A stretch of DNA of 64,000 bases from Pseudomonadota bacterium (GTDB taxonomy: Bacteria; Pseudomonadota; Alphaproteobacteria; Rhodospirillales; Magnetospirillaceae). The position numbers and the translations under genes were made by a program. The DNA lies in contig JAJZVW010000003.1 of assembly GCA_021847015.1 (NCBI GenBank), positions 1 to 64,000 on the forward strand, written 5' to 3'. The notes under the pieces were generated by a model. The model saw only the letters and a program-made list of their open reading frames with translations, was not told the DNA's origin and did no database searches. This document shows, in pieces, positions 47,075 to 56,038 of this stretch; position 1 is the stretch's first letter, and each line of letters starts with the position of its first letter.

Positions 47075-47653
47075 CTAGAACAGCTTGATCGCCAGAACGC
47101 CCCCGACCAGAAGGACGACGAACGCGGTCGTGACCAGCTTCAGACGGCGCTCGACGAAATCGCGGATGGGAGGGCCGAAGCGCCAAAGCAGGGCGGCGAC
47201 CAGAAAGAACCGCATCCCCCTTGCCACGATCGACGCCAGGGTGAATTTCAGCAGATCGAAGTGGAAGGCCCCGGCGGTGATGGTGATGAGCTTGTACGGG
47301 ATGGGCGTCATCCCCTTCACCAGGATCACCCAGACGCCGTAGCGGTCGACCAGCGGCTTCATCGCCACGAACTTGTCGGTTAGATGAAAGGCCGCAAGAA
47401 TGGCGTGGCCCACCGTGTCCATGGCCCAGGCGCCGATGGCATAGCCGAAAAATCCGCCCACCACCGACGCAACGGTGGCGACAGCCGCCACCCGGAACCA
47501 GCGCGTCGGCGCCGCCAGGACCATAGGAATCAGCATGACGTCCGGCGGAATGGGAAAGAACGAGCTTTCCGCAAAGGAAATGGCCGCGAGCCATGCCAGA
47601 GCATGGCGATGGACCGCGCGATCCATCATCCAGTCGTAGGTCTTCCTGAGCAT
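47075..47653 (-). CDS. YqaA-type DedA/VTT family membrane protein
   Basis: This 192-residue inner-membrane protein has the VTT/SNARE-associated core. It shows ESSFFPIPPDVMLIPMVLA, the re-entrant loop and arginine region, VKGMTPIPYKLITITAGAF, and four or five hydrophobic segments. DedA-family proteins act in lipid-carrier recycling or membrane homeostasis. YqaA members lack a firm role. The start at 47653 is chosen (AGGA ahead of the ATG); the upstream extension is not hydrophobic. Confidence 0.9.
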   Translation of the reverse strand: MLRKTYDWMMDRAVHRHALAWLAAISFAESSFFPIPPDVMLIPMVLAAPTRWFRVAAVATVASVVGGFFGYAIGAWAMDTVGHAILAAFHLTDKFVAMKPLVDRYGVWVILVKGMTPIPYKLITITAGAFHFDLLKFTLASIVARGMRFFLVAALLWRFGPPIRDFVERRLKLVTTAFVVLLVGGVLAIKLF

Positions 47654-47843
47654 GTTCCTGTCTCGCAGCACCGGGCCAGCGGCTGATTTAGCAGGCGCCC
47701 CCGCCGGCCGCAACGCCCGAAGCCCGCGCGGCCCCGGCCGATCTTGCAATCGCACCGAAAAGGGCATAGCTTAACCCCGATGGGTGAATCCGGTTTCCTT
47801 CAGAAGAAGGGCGCCGGCGGGCAAGCGTCAGAAGGAATGCACC

Positions 47844-48665
47844 ATGTCCGTCACAACCAACATCGCCACGCGCGTCAGTTCGATGTTCCCGAACTCGGCG
47901 AATCCGTGGTCGGCAATCTCCAAACTGGCCAGCGGTTCGAACATCGTCAACGCCTCGGACAACCCCGCGGGCTTGGCGATCGCCACCCAATTGCAGGGTA
48001 ACCTTACGGCGCTCGGCCAAGCCGGAACCAACGCCGCCCAGGGGTCCGCGATCCTGCAGACGGCCAGCGGCGGCCTGTCGGCCATCGGCGGCGTCCTGCA
48101 ACGGATGATGACTCTCGCCACCCAGGCGGCCTCGGGCAATGTCACCGACGCCCAGCGGGGCGACATCCAGACCGAATTCGCCAACCTCGGCACGGAGATC
48201 AACCAGATCGCCGGCCAAACCAGCTTCGGCGGCCAATCGCTGCTGAACGGCACCGGTCCGTTTGCCGGGGGGGTCAACTTCACCGTCGGCGCCCAGGCCA
48301 GCGACACGGTTTCGGTCAAGCTGGGTAACGCCACCACCGGAGCCGGCGGGCTGAACATCACCGGCAACGTGAGCACGGCGGCCAACGCCCAGGCGATGAT
48401 GTCGACGGTCAGCCAGGCCATCGGCACCCTGACCCAGATGCAGGCGTCGATCGGGGCGTCGCAATCCCAGTTCAACGCGGTATCCCAGTCGATCGGCACC
48501 ACTGCCGACAACGTCGATGCCGCGGCATCGAGCATCACGGCCGCCGACGTCGCCTTGCAAAAGGTGGCCATGACGACCTCCGACGTGAAGGCGCAGGCCC
48601 GTATCGCGGCTCTCACGCAGGCCAACAAGATGTCCCAGCACGTCATCAACCTGCTGAAATCCTGA
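47844..48665 (+). CDS. Flagellin
   Basis: This 273-residue flagellin has conserved D0/D1 ends: N-terminal ISKLASGSNIVNASDNPAGLAI and C-terminal helices through ARIAALTQANKMSQHVINLLKS. The N-terminus MSVTTNIATRVSSMFPNSAN differs from the usual 'MNTNxxAmxAlrnL' start. The centre is short, without a D2/D3 insert. An AGAAGGAA ribosome site precedes the ATG at 47844. No clear sigma-54 or sigma-28 promoter was found in the 190 bp divergent gap. Confidence 0.93.
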   Translation: MSVTTNIATRVSSMFPNSANPWSAISKLASGSNIVNASDNPAGLAIATQLQGNLTALGQAGTNAAQGSAILQTASGGLSAIGGVLQRMMTLATQAASGNVTDAQRGDIQTEFANLGTEINQIAGQTSFGGQSLLNGTGPFAGGVNFTVGAQASDTVSVKLGNATTGAGGLNITGNVSTAANAQAMMSTVSQAIGTLTQMQASIGASQSQFNAVSQSIGTTADNVDAAASSITAADVALQKVAMTTSDVKAQARIAALTQANKMSQHVINLLKS

Positions 48666-48711
48666 TCGGCTGCCCCAACCCGGGGCCCGGGCGCTCGCAC
48701 AGGAGGCTAAC

Positions 48712-49005
48712 ATGCGCGTGCCGAATGTCGCCAATGCAGCCAACGTCAATACCCAGACGTTGGCCACTCCCGCCTCGACCCAGGCGGCCGCGCGGAAGGA
48801 GGACACCTCCAACGCCGGCAATCCCTCCGCGACTTATCCCAGCCCTGTCTCGGCACTCGATGCCGTGACAGGCGCATCGGTCCTGCAATACCGGGACCCG
48901 AGGACGGGAAACGTGATCGACCAGGTGCCTTCCCGCGCGGTTCTCCAATACGAGCAGGCGCAGCGCCTGGACGCCAACAACGCCAAAGCCGCGTCTACGG
49001 CCTGA
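48712..49005 (+). CDS. FlaG-like small protein downstream of flagellin
   Basis: This 97-residue protein has an Asn/Ala/Thr-rich N-terminal half and a C-terminal block VLQYRDPRTGNVIDQVPSRAVLQYEQAQ. That block follows the FlaG pattern (v.v.D..tGevirqiP...vl). FlaG proteins influence filament length or capping. It lies 46 bp after flagellin and ends before a terminator, so the two form a unit. The FlaG link rests on this short motif. Confidence 0.7.
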   Translation: MRVPNVANAANVNTQTLATPASTQAAARKEDTSNAGNPSATYPSPVSALDAVTGASVLQYRDPRTGNVIDQVPSRAVLQYEQAQRLDANNAKAASTA

Positions 49006-49043
49006 GCGGGGCGCATCCGCTTCAGCGGACGGCGGTTTTCCTT

Positions 49044-49075
49044 GGGCGCCAGGCAATCCGGCGCCCTTGTCTTTT
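49044..49075 (+). terminator. Rho-independent terminator of the flagellin/FlaG-like unit
   Basis: The stem GGGCGCC / GGCGCCC has a nine-base loop and is followed by TTGTCTTTT. It lies 39 bp after the FlaG-like stop codon. Confidence 0.75.
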
Positions 49076-49121
49076 CCGGCTTGTCTCGGCACTCTGCCTC
49101 TGAGAACAGGCAGGGGTCTCC

Positions 49122-51608
49122 ATGCAGTCTTTCCTGGCGGAGATGGTGGCGGCGGCTGCGGCCCACGCCCAGCAATTGCAGGCCGCAGGCTTCCTGTCGG
49201 CGTTACCCGATCCGGTCGGCATGGCGGTTGGCGCGGGAATCATGCTGCCCTTCGTTTTCTCGGTTCTCGCGGTGCAGCAGTGGCGGACAGCCAAGCTAGC
49301 CCGCCTGGTCGAGGAAAAAGCCGTCGCCGTTCGGCGTCTCACCGGGGCGCTGGGCTCCGCTCCCGATGGATTCTATGCGTGGTTGCCGCGCGGAGAGGAA
49401 TTGTGTTCGCGGCGGCTGGCGATTCTGCTGGGGCTGGTCCGCGGCACGGATTCCGGCCTGGCCGAGGTGCTGGCGGCCTTCGCCCCGGCCGATGCCCAGC
49501 GTCTTGCCCAGGCGCTGCGATCCCTGGCCGGCGACGGCGACGGTTTCGAACTTCAGCTCGCGCTGGCCGAGGGTGGGCGGCGCGTGGGCGCCCAGGGCCT
49601 GCGTGCCGTCGCTGCCGACGGAGAAAAGCTTGCCGATATCCTGTGGGTTCGGGATGTCACCGAACAGGCGGCCGTGATCGAGGATCTGGCCCGGCAGTTG
49701 GCGATGCTGGTTACCGAGGCCCGACACGTTCGCGGCCTGCTCGATTCCCTGTCCGTACCGGCGTGGCTGCGCGACGACGACCTGTCGCTCCTGGTGGTCA
49801 ACAAGGCCTATGCGGCCGCGGTCGAGGCCCCATCCCCGGACGCGGTGGTCGCCGGCCAGATCGAGCTGGCGTCGGAGGGATTGGTGCGCGAAGCCCGCGC
49901 CCTGGCCGCCCGTACCCGGGCGGCCGGCGAACCCCGATCCGAAAGCTTTCATCTCGTCCTCGGCGGCCAACGGCGGATGACGTCCCTTACCGAGGTCCCC
50001 CTGTCCGTGGGCGACCGTCTGCTCACGGCCGGCTTCGCTCTCGATCAGACTCAGGTCGAAGAGATGCAGGCCCAGCTCGACCATCACATAACCGCCCATG
50101 CCGAAGTGCTGGAGCGGCTGGCGACCGCCATCGCCATATATTCGACCGACACGCGCCTGACCTTTTTCAATACGGCGTTCCAACGGCTGTGGCGCCTCGA
50201 TGCCGAATGGCTGTCGTCCCAGCCGACCTACGGCGGAGTCATGGACGCCTTGCGCGAACGCCGCCTGCTACCCGAAGTGGTCGATTACCGGGCCTACAAG
50301 GAGGAGGAGATTCGGCGTTTCATCACCGTGATCGATCCGGTGGAAACCCTGCTTCACCTCCCCGACGGCCGGACATTGCGGCGCCTGATTTCCGCCCACC
50401 CCTACGGCGGCCTGATCTTCACCTATGAGGACGTGACGGATTCCCTGGCGCTGGAACGCTCGTTCAACACCATGATGGCCGTCCAGCGCGAGACGCTCGA
50501 CCACCTCCACGAGGGTTTGGCGGTGTTCGGCGACGACGGCCGCCTCAAATTGTGGAATCCGGCTTTCGCCCGAATCTGGGGGCTCGACGCCGCCGATCTT
50601 GCGGGCGAACCGCACGTGGCTGAAGTCATCGATCGCATGAAGGCCTATTTCGCCGAAGGATCGGCCGGGGCTTCGGAATGGGAGCGCATGCGGGAGCGGT
50701 TTCTCGGCCTGATCGCGGAACGTCGGCCCTCCGAAGGCCGGCTGGAACGCCAGGACGACACCATTCTCGATTACGCCGCCGTTCCCCTGCCGGACGGCGC
50801 CATGCTGCTGGCTTGGCTTGACGTCGGCGACACGGCGAAGGTGGAACGGGCGCTCCGGGAGCGCAACGAGGCGCTCGCCGCCGCCGATCTTCTGAAGAAC
50901 GAGTTCATCGCAAACGTTTCGGCCGAGGTGCGCAAACCGCTGACCTCGGTCATCGGCTTTTCGGAAATGCTGTCCGCCGAATATTTCGGCCCGCTCAACG
51001 CGCGCCAGCGCGAGTACGCCAGCGGCATCACCGAGGCGGCCTTCGCGTTGCAGACCCTGTTCTCGGACATCCTCGACCTCGCCGCCATCGAAGCGGGCCG
51101 GATGACGCTGGAACTCGACACGGTCGATGTCCATCCCCTGCTGAGTTCGGCCCTGTCGCTGGTGCGGGAACGTTTGCGCGAGAAGAGGCTCGCGCTCCAT
51201 TTCGATTGTCCCCTCGACATCGGCTGGATCGTCGCCGACACGCTTCGCCTCAAGCAGGTGATGTTCAACCTGATCGGCAACGCTGTGCAATCCTCTCCCC
51301 CCGGAGGCGCCGTCACCGTCCGTGCCGTGCGCAGCGGCGGCAAGCTGGTTCTTACCGTCAGCGACACCGGCCCCGGCATTCCCGAAGCCGAGCAGAGCGC
51401 CGTCTTCGACAGTTTCGACCGCGGCCGTCACCGGGAGGGTCACGGCGGCGGTCTGGGACTCGCTCTGGTCAAGCGCTTCGTCGAGCTGCACGCCGGAGAC
51501 GTCGATCTGCACTCGACGCCCGGCCAAGGAACGACCGTCACGGTGCGCCTGCCGACCGAACCCGTCAATATTGCGGCCCACCCGATGGCTGCATCAGATG
51601 TAAACTGA
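49122..51608 (+). CDS. DivL-like PAS sensor kinase homologue lacking the phosphoacceptor histidine
   Basis: This 828-residue protein has one N-terminal membrane helix (GMAVGAGIMLPFVFSVLAV), several PAS-like domains (for example SVPAWLRDDDLSLLVVNKAY and LAVFGDDGRLKLWNPAFARIW) and a dimerisation/ATPase module. The H-box reads FIANVSAEVRKPLTSV, so Ala601 replaces the catalytic histidine. The ATPase boxes NLIGNAV, DTGPGIP and GGGLGLALVKRF look intact. Caulobacter DivL has tyrosine at this site and controls CckA-CtrA signalling, so this is probably its counterpart here. Its 3' end overlaps the convergent egtD by 44 bp. Confidence 0.88.
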   Translation: MQSFLAEMVAAAAAHAQQLQAAGFLSALPDPVGMAVGAGIMLPFVFSVLAVQQWRTAKLARLVEEKAVAVRRLTGALGSAPDGFYAWLPRGEELCSRRLAILLGLVRGTDSGLAEVLAAFAPADAQRLAQALRSLAGDGDGFELQLALAEGGRRVGAQGLRAVAADGEKLADILWVRDVTEQAAVIEDLARQLAMLVTEARHVRGLLDSLSVPAWLRDDDLSLLVVNKAYAAAVEAPSPDAVVAGQIELASEGLVREARALAARTRAAGEPRSESFHLVLGGQRRMTSLTEVPLSVGDRLLTAGFALDQTQVEEMQAQLDHHITAHAEVLERLATAIAIYSTDTRLTFFNTAFQRLWRLDAEWLSSQPTYGGVMDALRERRLLPEVVDYRAYKEEEIRRFITVIDPVETLLHLPDGRTLRRLISAHPYGGLIFTYEDVTDSLALERSFNTMMAVQRETLDHLHEGLAVFGDDGRLKLWNPAFARIWGLDAADLAGEPHVAEVIDRMKAYFAEGSAGASEWERMRERFLGLIAERRPSEGRLERQDDTILDYAAVPLPDGAMLLAWLDVGDTAKVERALRERNEALAAADLLKNEFIANVSAEVRKPLTSVIGFSEMLSAEYFGPLNARQREYASGITEAAFALQTLFSDILDLAAIEAGRMTLELDTVDVHPLLSSALSLVRERLREKRLALHFDCPLDIGWIVADTLRLKQVMFNLIGNAVQSSPPGGAVTVRAVRSGGKLVLTVSDTGPGIPEAEQSAVFDSFDRGRHREGHGGGLGLALVKRFVELHAGDVDLHSTPGQGTTVTVRLPTEPVNIAAHPMAASDVN

Positions 51609-52503
51609 ACAGCCCATCGGCGTGCAGCCACGTGGTGGTCGGCCGCAAGCCGGCCCGCTCGGCCAGCCGGTGGAACTCATCCGGCGGATATTTGTGGCAG
51701 TTCTCAGTGTGAATGGTCTCACCACGACGGATGCGGAAGGTGCGGCCGGCCACCCTGGCGCTCTGCTCGCGGCGGCAGACGAGGCGGTGCTCCACCCGGC
51801 TTTCCGCCGGGTTCCAGCGGACATGGTGATCGAAGGCCTGGACGTCGAAACCCGCGCCCAGCTCCCTGTTGGCCCGGACCAGCAGATTGCGCATGAAGGC
51901 CGCGGTCACGCCCTGCGGATCGTCATACGCGGCCCTCAGGCGCGCCGGGTCACGCACCGGATCCACCCCCACCAGCACCCATCCGTCGCGGCCGGCCCAC
52001 CCGGCCATGCGGGCCAAGAACCGCACGGCCTGGGGCGGCGCCAGATTGCCGATGGTCGACCCGGGGAAGAAAACCAGGATCGGCCCGGCGCCGGGAAGCG
52101 CCGGCAAGCGAAAGGAGCGGGTGAAGTCCGCCACGACAGGGGCGCGGAAAAGCCCCGGAAACTCGTCGGCGAGGGCGCTGGCCGCAGGCACGATTCCCTC
52201 GGCGACGTCGATCGGCGCATAGGCGGCCGGCCGGTCGAGCGCCGCGATCAGCAGACGGGTCTTCAGCATGGCCCCCGGCCCCGGCTCCACCACCCGTGCG
52301 CCGGGCCCCACCATCGCCGCCACCGCCCCGACCGCCGCGCTCAGCAGCGCGTTCTCGGCCCGGGTCAGGTAATAGCCGTCCAGCTCCGTTATCCTCTCGA
52401 ACAATTCCGAACCCACGGCATCGTAAAGGAAGCGGCACGGGATGCGGCGCGGGCGCCGGACCAGCCCGGTGAGCAGAGCCGCGCGGAATTCCGGGTTGGT
52501 CAT
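51565..52503 (-). CDS. egtD: L-histidine N-alpha-methyltransferase EgtD
   Basis: This 312-residue SAM-dependent methyltransferase opens with the EgtD motif PCRFLYDAVGSELFERIT and ELDGYYLTRAENALL. VVEPGPGAMLKTRLL binds SAM, and a strongly conserved FFPGSTIGNL follows. It trimethylates histidine to hercynine, the first step of ergothioneine synthesis. It overlaps egtB by ATGA. The start at 52503 fits the family length. No egtC is adjacent, as in many proteobacterial EgtBD pairs. Confidence 0.95.
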   Translation of the reverse strand: MTNPEFRAALLTGLVRRPRRIPCRFLYDAVGSELFERITELDGYYLTRAENALLSAAVGAVAAMVGPGARVVEPGPGAMLKTRLLIAALDRPAAYAPIDVAEGIVPAASALADEFPGLFRAPVVADFTRSFRLPALPGAGPILVFFPGSTIGNLAPPQAVRFLARMAGWAGRDGWVLVGVDPVRDPARLRAAYDDPQGVTAAFMRNLLVRANRELGAGFDVQAFDHHVRWNPAESRVEHRLVCRREQSARVAGRTFRIRRGETIHTENCHKYPPDEFHRLAERAGLRPTTTWLHADGLFSLHLMQPSGGPQY

Positions 52504-53651
52504 ACGTCCTCCGCCAGACGCATCCCCGAAAACTGCCACCGCGCCGAAGGCGGAAAGAAATTTCGATATGTCTTGCGGCAATGGCCCGCCGGGGTCGCCA
52601 GGCTGCCGCCCCGCAGGACGAAGCGGCCGGCCATGAACTTGCCGTTGTACTCGCCGAACGCGCCGGTCGGAGCCCGCCAGCCCGGATAGGGGCGGTGCGG
52701 GCTGGCCGTCCACTCCCACACCATCCCGCTGTCAAAGGAATCCGCGGCGTCTTCCCACTCCTCTTCGGTGGGAAGACGCTTGCCCGCCCAGCGGGCGTAG
52801 GCCTCGGCCTCCCACCAGCTCACGTGACACACCGGCGCCTCGGGATTGACCGGGCGCCGCCCCGCCACGGTCATCGCCGTCCACGCACCGTCCCGGTAAG
52901 ACCAATATTCGGGCGCGTTCCAGCCGTAGCGGCGGACGCATTCCCAGCCGTCGTCCTGCCACAGCAGCGGCTGGCGATAGCCTCCGTCGGCCATGAAGGC
53001 GAGATATTCGCCGCCGGTGACGGGCCGCCGGGCGATCCGATGCCGGCGCAACAGCACCGCATGCCGAGGCAGCTCGTTGTCGAAGGCGAACCCCACACCG
53101 TCGTGGCCGATGGCCACCCGGCCGCCTTCGCGGTCGAGCCAGCCCGCACCGGGCAGGGACGGAGCGGACGCCGTCTCGTGCCAGGCGGGTTCAAGGGGAT
53201 GGCGTGCGAACAGCGCAAGGGCGTCGGTGACGATGAGTTCCTGATGCTGCTCTTCGTGAGCCAGTCCCAGATCGACCAGCCGTTCCACCCGAACGCCCTC
53301 GCGTTCCAACAGGGCTGACATGGCCGTGTCCACCGCGCGCCGATACTCCCACACCTCGGCCAGCGAGGGGCGGGTCAGCAAGCCCCGCTCCGACCGCCGG
53401 GGCCGCTCGCCGACCGTGTCGTAATAGGAATTGAACAGGAAGCGGAACTCGGGCGAGGCTGGACGATAGCCCGGTGCCCGGGGAACAAGCACAAAGGTCT
53501 CGAAAAACCAGGTGGTGTGCGCCAGATGCCATTTGACCGGGCTGGCGTCCGGCATCGCCTGAGCGCCCGCATCCTCAGCCGAAAGCCCGCCGGCAAGCGC
53601 TTCCGTCGCCAACCTGACTCGCCCGTAACGCGCCACCGCCGCATCCGCCAT
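52500..53651 (-). CDS. egtB: Ergothioneine biosynthesis sulfoxide synthase EgtB
   Basis: This 383-residue protein has a DinB-like N-terminal iron domain (WHLAHTTWFFETF and LGLAHEEQHQEL carry His/Glu ligands). A C-terminal FGE-sulfatase domain (PVCHVSWWEAEAYARWAGKRLPTEEEWE in two pieces, MVWEWTASPHRPYPG, VLRGGSLATP) follows. EgtB joins hercynine to cysteine or gamma-glutamylcysteine with oxygen. The ATG at 53651 has AAGGAGG upstream and is preferred over 53738. It is first in the egtBD unit. Confidence 0.95.
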   Translation of the reverse strand: MADAAVARYGRVRLATEALAGGLSAEDAGAQAMPDASPVKWHLAHTTWFFETFVLVPRAPGYRPASPEFRFLFNSYYDTVGERPRRSERGLLTRPSLAEVWEYRRAVDTAMSALLEREGVRVERLVDLGLAHEEQHQELIVTDALALFARHPLEPAWHETASAPSLPGAGWLDREGGRVAIGHDGVGFAFDNELPRHAVLLRRHRIARRPVTGGEYLAFMADGGYRQPLLWQDDGWECVRRYGWNAPEYWSYRDGAWTAMTVAGRRPVNPEAPVCHVSWWEAEAYARWAGKRLPTEEEWEDAADSFDSGMVWEWTASPHRPYPGWRAPTGAFGEYNGKFMAGRFVLRGGSLATPAGHCRKTYRNFFPPSARWQFSGMRLAEDV

Positions 53652-53734
53652 GGCCCCTCCTTGGGTCGCCCTCGACGTTGGAAGCGGGTCGGCCGCGATC
53701 AACCCCGCTTCCGGTCCGCCACCATCGGACTCGT

Positions 53735-54844
53735 TCACACCGACGGATGTCTCTCATCGGCGAACTGGTTGGGTGCCCGGCTTTCCATCAGCTCCCGGTA
53801 CACAGCCGCGTAAGCCTCGGCCATGGCCTTCGCCGGGAATCCGAGCGCCCGCCGCCGGGCCGCGATCCCCATGGCCTCGCGCAGGCCAGGATCGCCGATC
53901 AACGTCCGCAAGCCCGAAGCGATGGCGCCGGGATCGTCCGAAGAAACGAACAGGGCGGCCCCATCCCACAACTCCCGCAGCGCCGCGGTATCCCCCAGGA
54001 CCAGGGCACACCCCGCCAGAGCCGCCTCGGGAACGAACGTTCCGGTGCCTTCGGCTGCCAGGGCCACATAAACCGCCGACCGGCTGAACCAGGGAACCAG
54101 TTGCGCGACGTGCAGCCGTCCCAACACGGATACGCCCTCCAAGCGCACCGGCTTGCCGTCGGAATCCCCTTGCTCCCCCCCCACCACGACCGGCCAAGGG
54201 AGACGGGGAGCGGCGTGTTCAAGGGCGGAGACGAGCGCCGGATCTTGCCGCACTGCCCCTACCGAGAGAACGATCGGCTCCTTTGCCGCCGGCAGATAGC
54301 GGCTGGGGTCGCGCCCATCACGGATGGTGCGCCCCCGCGCGATGCCGAAATTCCGCTTCAGCGCGGCCATCATGGTGTCGGTCGGCGTCACGACCTCATC
54401 GGCCCGGTCGAAGCCGTAGCGGAACGCCGCGCGGCAAAGCCGGCGGCGGCCCGGGTCGAGCCGGCCGTACGACGCCCCGCTTCCGGGATAGCCGGCCACG
54501 AGAACCTTCCCGCACCACGGCAAGCCGGCATGGAGATATCCCGTGAGGTGGATCACGTCGGGGTTGAGCATCTCCTCCGCCGCAAGAAGCCAGGAGGCAA
54601 TGCGGGTGCGGTTGGCGAGGTGCTCCGCCGGGGATGATGCCGGTGTCGGACAGGCCAGCAACTCGACGCCCGCGATGCTGGAGTAGGCGATGCGCTGACC
54701 CGGCCGCAGGGGAGTGATGGCGGCGACCGTCATCTCGACGCCGAGGCCTGCCAATTCCCGCACCAGGGTATCGACATGCGGCCACGCCGTCCCTGGCGGC
54801 TCGACCGAAAGCAGGATGCTGGGGGGCGCGAACCGCTGTGCCAT
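53735..54844 (-). CDS. GT4-type glycosyltransferase
   Basis: This 369-residue GT-B fold protein has N-terminal nucleotide-fold strands (ILLSVEPPGTAWPHVDTLVRELA) and a C-terminal donor domain with the EX7E motif EGTGTFVPE. It also has PIVLSVGAVRQDPALVSAL and the pattern GAALFVSSDDPGAIASGL. It likely transfers a sugar to an envelope glycan or small molecule. It lies 83 bp upstream of egtB in the same direction, so it may share a transcript. The acceptor is unknown. Confidence 0.82.
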   Translation of the reverse strand: MAQRFAPPSILLSVEPPGTAWPHVDTLVRELAGLGVEMTVAAITPLRPGQRIAYSSIAGVELLACPTPASSPAEHLANRTRIASWLLAAEEMLNPDVIHLTGYLHAGLPWCGKVLVAGYPGSGASYGRLDPGRRRLCRAAFRYGFDRADEVVTPTDTMMAALKRNFGIARGRTIRDGRDPSRYLPAAKEPIVLSVGAVRQDPALVSALEHAAPRLPWPVVVGGEQGDSDGKPVRLEGVSVLGRLHVAQLVPWFSRSAVYVALAAEGTGTFVPEAALAGCALVLGDTAALRELWDGAALFVSSDDPGAIASGLRTLIGDPGLREAMGIAARRRALGFPAKAMAEAYAAVYRELMESRAPNQFADERHPSV

Positions 54845-55240
54845 GGGATGAGCCTTTCTCGGAATCCGATGACGCCGTCAGCCCCCATGCCATCACAAGC
54901 CGCCAGGAAATCATTGCCATCAGAAGCGGTACATCACCGCCCCCGACGAGGTAGTCCAAGAGCCCCCATGCCCCCGCCATCATCCGCAACTCGCCGCGGG
55001 GCGAATGCGGCGATCGGCCCATGCGCCCAAGGCGTCTTCCGCGCGTCAAAGGAATGAGAAGGGCTTGGGCGAGAGTGGATGGAACTTTCCGCCAGAGTTA
55101 CCCCCTCAGGTCATCTTACTTTGCTCCGCGGGTATGCACACCTCTCGAATAACAAAAAGCTACGGCCTGTCGAGATAAGAATAGAATACCGAATTCTCAA
55201 TTGACAGCCAAACAAACTTGTCCAAGGCAAGGTGATGCAC
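54845..55240. other. Intergenic region, no confident gene
   Basis: This 396 bp gap separates the divergent glycosyltransferase and sigma factor genes. The left half is GC-rich and can be read leftward as a short hydrophobic peptide (MMAGAWGLLDYLVGGGD and onward), but that frame continues antisense-like into the glycosyltransferase. The right part (55090-55220) is AT-rich, contains TTGACA near 55202 and probably holds the sigma gene's promoter. Confidence 0.5.
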
Positions 55241-55816
55241 ATGGCCGTATTCGCCGAGATGGTCTCAGAGAACATTCCGAACCTTCGGCGCTATGCACGC
55301 GTTCTCGTCCGCGATTCGGTCCACGCCGAAGATTTGGTGCAGGACTGCCTTGAGCGCGCCATCTCGCGTGAGCACCTGTGGCGCGAGGGAACCAATCTGC
55401 GCGCCTGGCTGTTCACGATCCTCCATAACCTTTACATCAACCAGTATCTGCGGCACGGTTCCGTCGGCACGATGGTCCCGCTGCTCGACGAGCACAACCA
55501 CTTGTCCAGCCCCGCCCGCCAGTATCACAGCGTCACCTTGAAAGATTTGGCGCGCGCCTTCGACCGCCTGCCCGAGCAGGAGCAGCAAGTCGTGCTGATG
55601 GTCGGCGTCGATGGAATGCAGTACGAGGACGCGGCCGCGGCCCTTGGCGTACCCATGGGCACGGTCAAATCCCGTCTGTCGCGCGCACGGCGGCGATTGC
55701 GGCGGCTGATGGACGGCGAAGCCGACGGCGAAACGGCGCGAGCGCCCCGGCCGGGTGAGCTGGCCATTGCCGCCATCGACCGGCGGCAGCCGGGGGTCAC
55801 GCCCCCGAAACCGTGA
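55241..55816 (+). CDS. ECF-type RNA polymerase sigma factor
   Basis: This ~191-residue sigma factor has region 2 (AEDLVQDCLERAISREHLWREGTNLRAWLFTILHNLYIN in two parts) and region 4 (AFDRLPEQEQQVVLMVGVDG, YEDAAAALGVPMGTVKSRLSRARRRLRR), with no region 3 or 1.1. Three closely spaced starts (55232 GTG, 55235 ATG, 55241 ATG) are possible; the last has AAGG eight bases upstream. No anti-sigma gene is adjacent. Region 2 resembles, but is not clearly, the EcfG general-stress group. Confidence 0.92.
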   Translation: MAVFAEMVSENIPNLRRYARVLVRDSVHAEDLVQDCLERAISREHLWREGTNLRAWLFTILHNLYINQYLRHGSVGTMVPLLDEHNHLSSPARQYHSVTLKDLARAFDRLPEQEQQVVLMVGVDGMQYEDAAAALGVPMGTVKSRLSRARRRLRRLMDGEADGETARAPRPGELAIAAIDRRQPGVTPPKP

Positions 55817-56038
55817 CTGCCGAGGCGGGTGCAGGGAGCAGGTCCTGGAAGATGCCCCCTGAACGCGGCGGCGCCGCTCTTGCCTGATTGCGCAACGCGC
55901 GGGAGCGCCAGGGCATCATCAGGGCTGGGGGAGCGTATCGGTCGAGGCGGTGCAGACCCGGCAAACCGCGGAACGGGCCGAAGGCGACCGGTCGGCGGGG
56001 CGGGGCGTACGCCTTGCCGCCTCCCCGTCCGTTCGCCG

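Noticed and set aside
47654-47843. GCCGATC as a sigma-28 or sigma-54 element for flagellin
   Set aside because: No matching -35 or -24 element at the right spacing.
54396-55049. Leftward frame beginning MTRGRRLGRMGRS with a hydrophobic stretch
   Set aside because: Most of it lies in another frame of the glycosyltransferase; only ~70 residues are outside and no ribosome site was seen.
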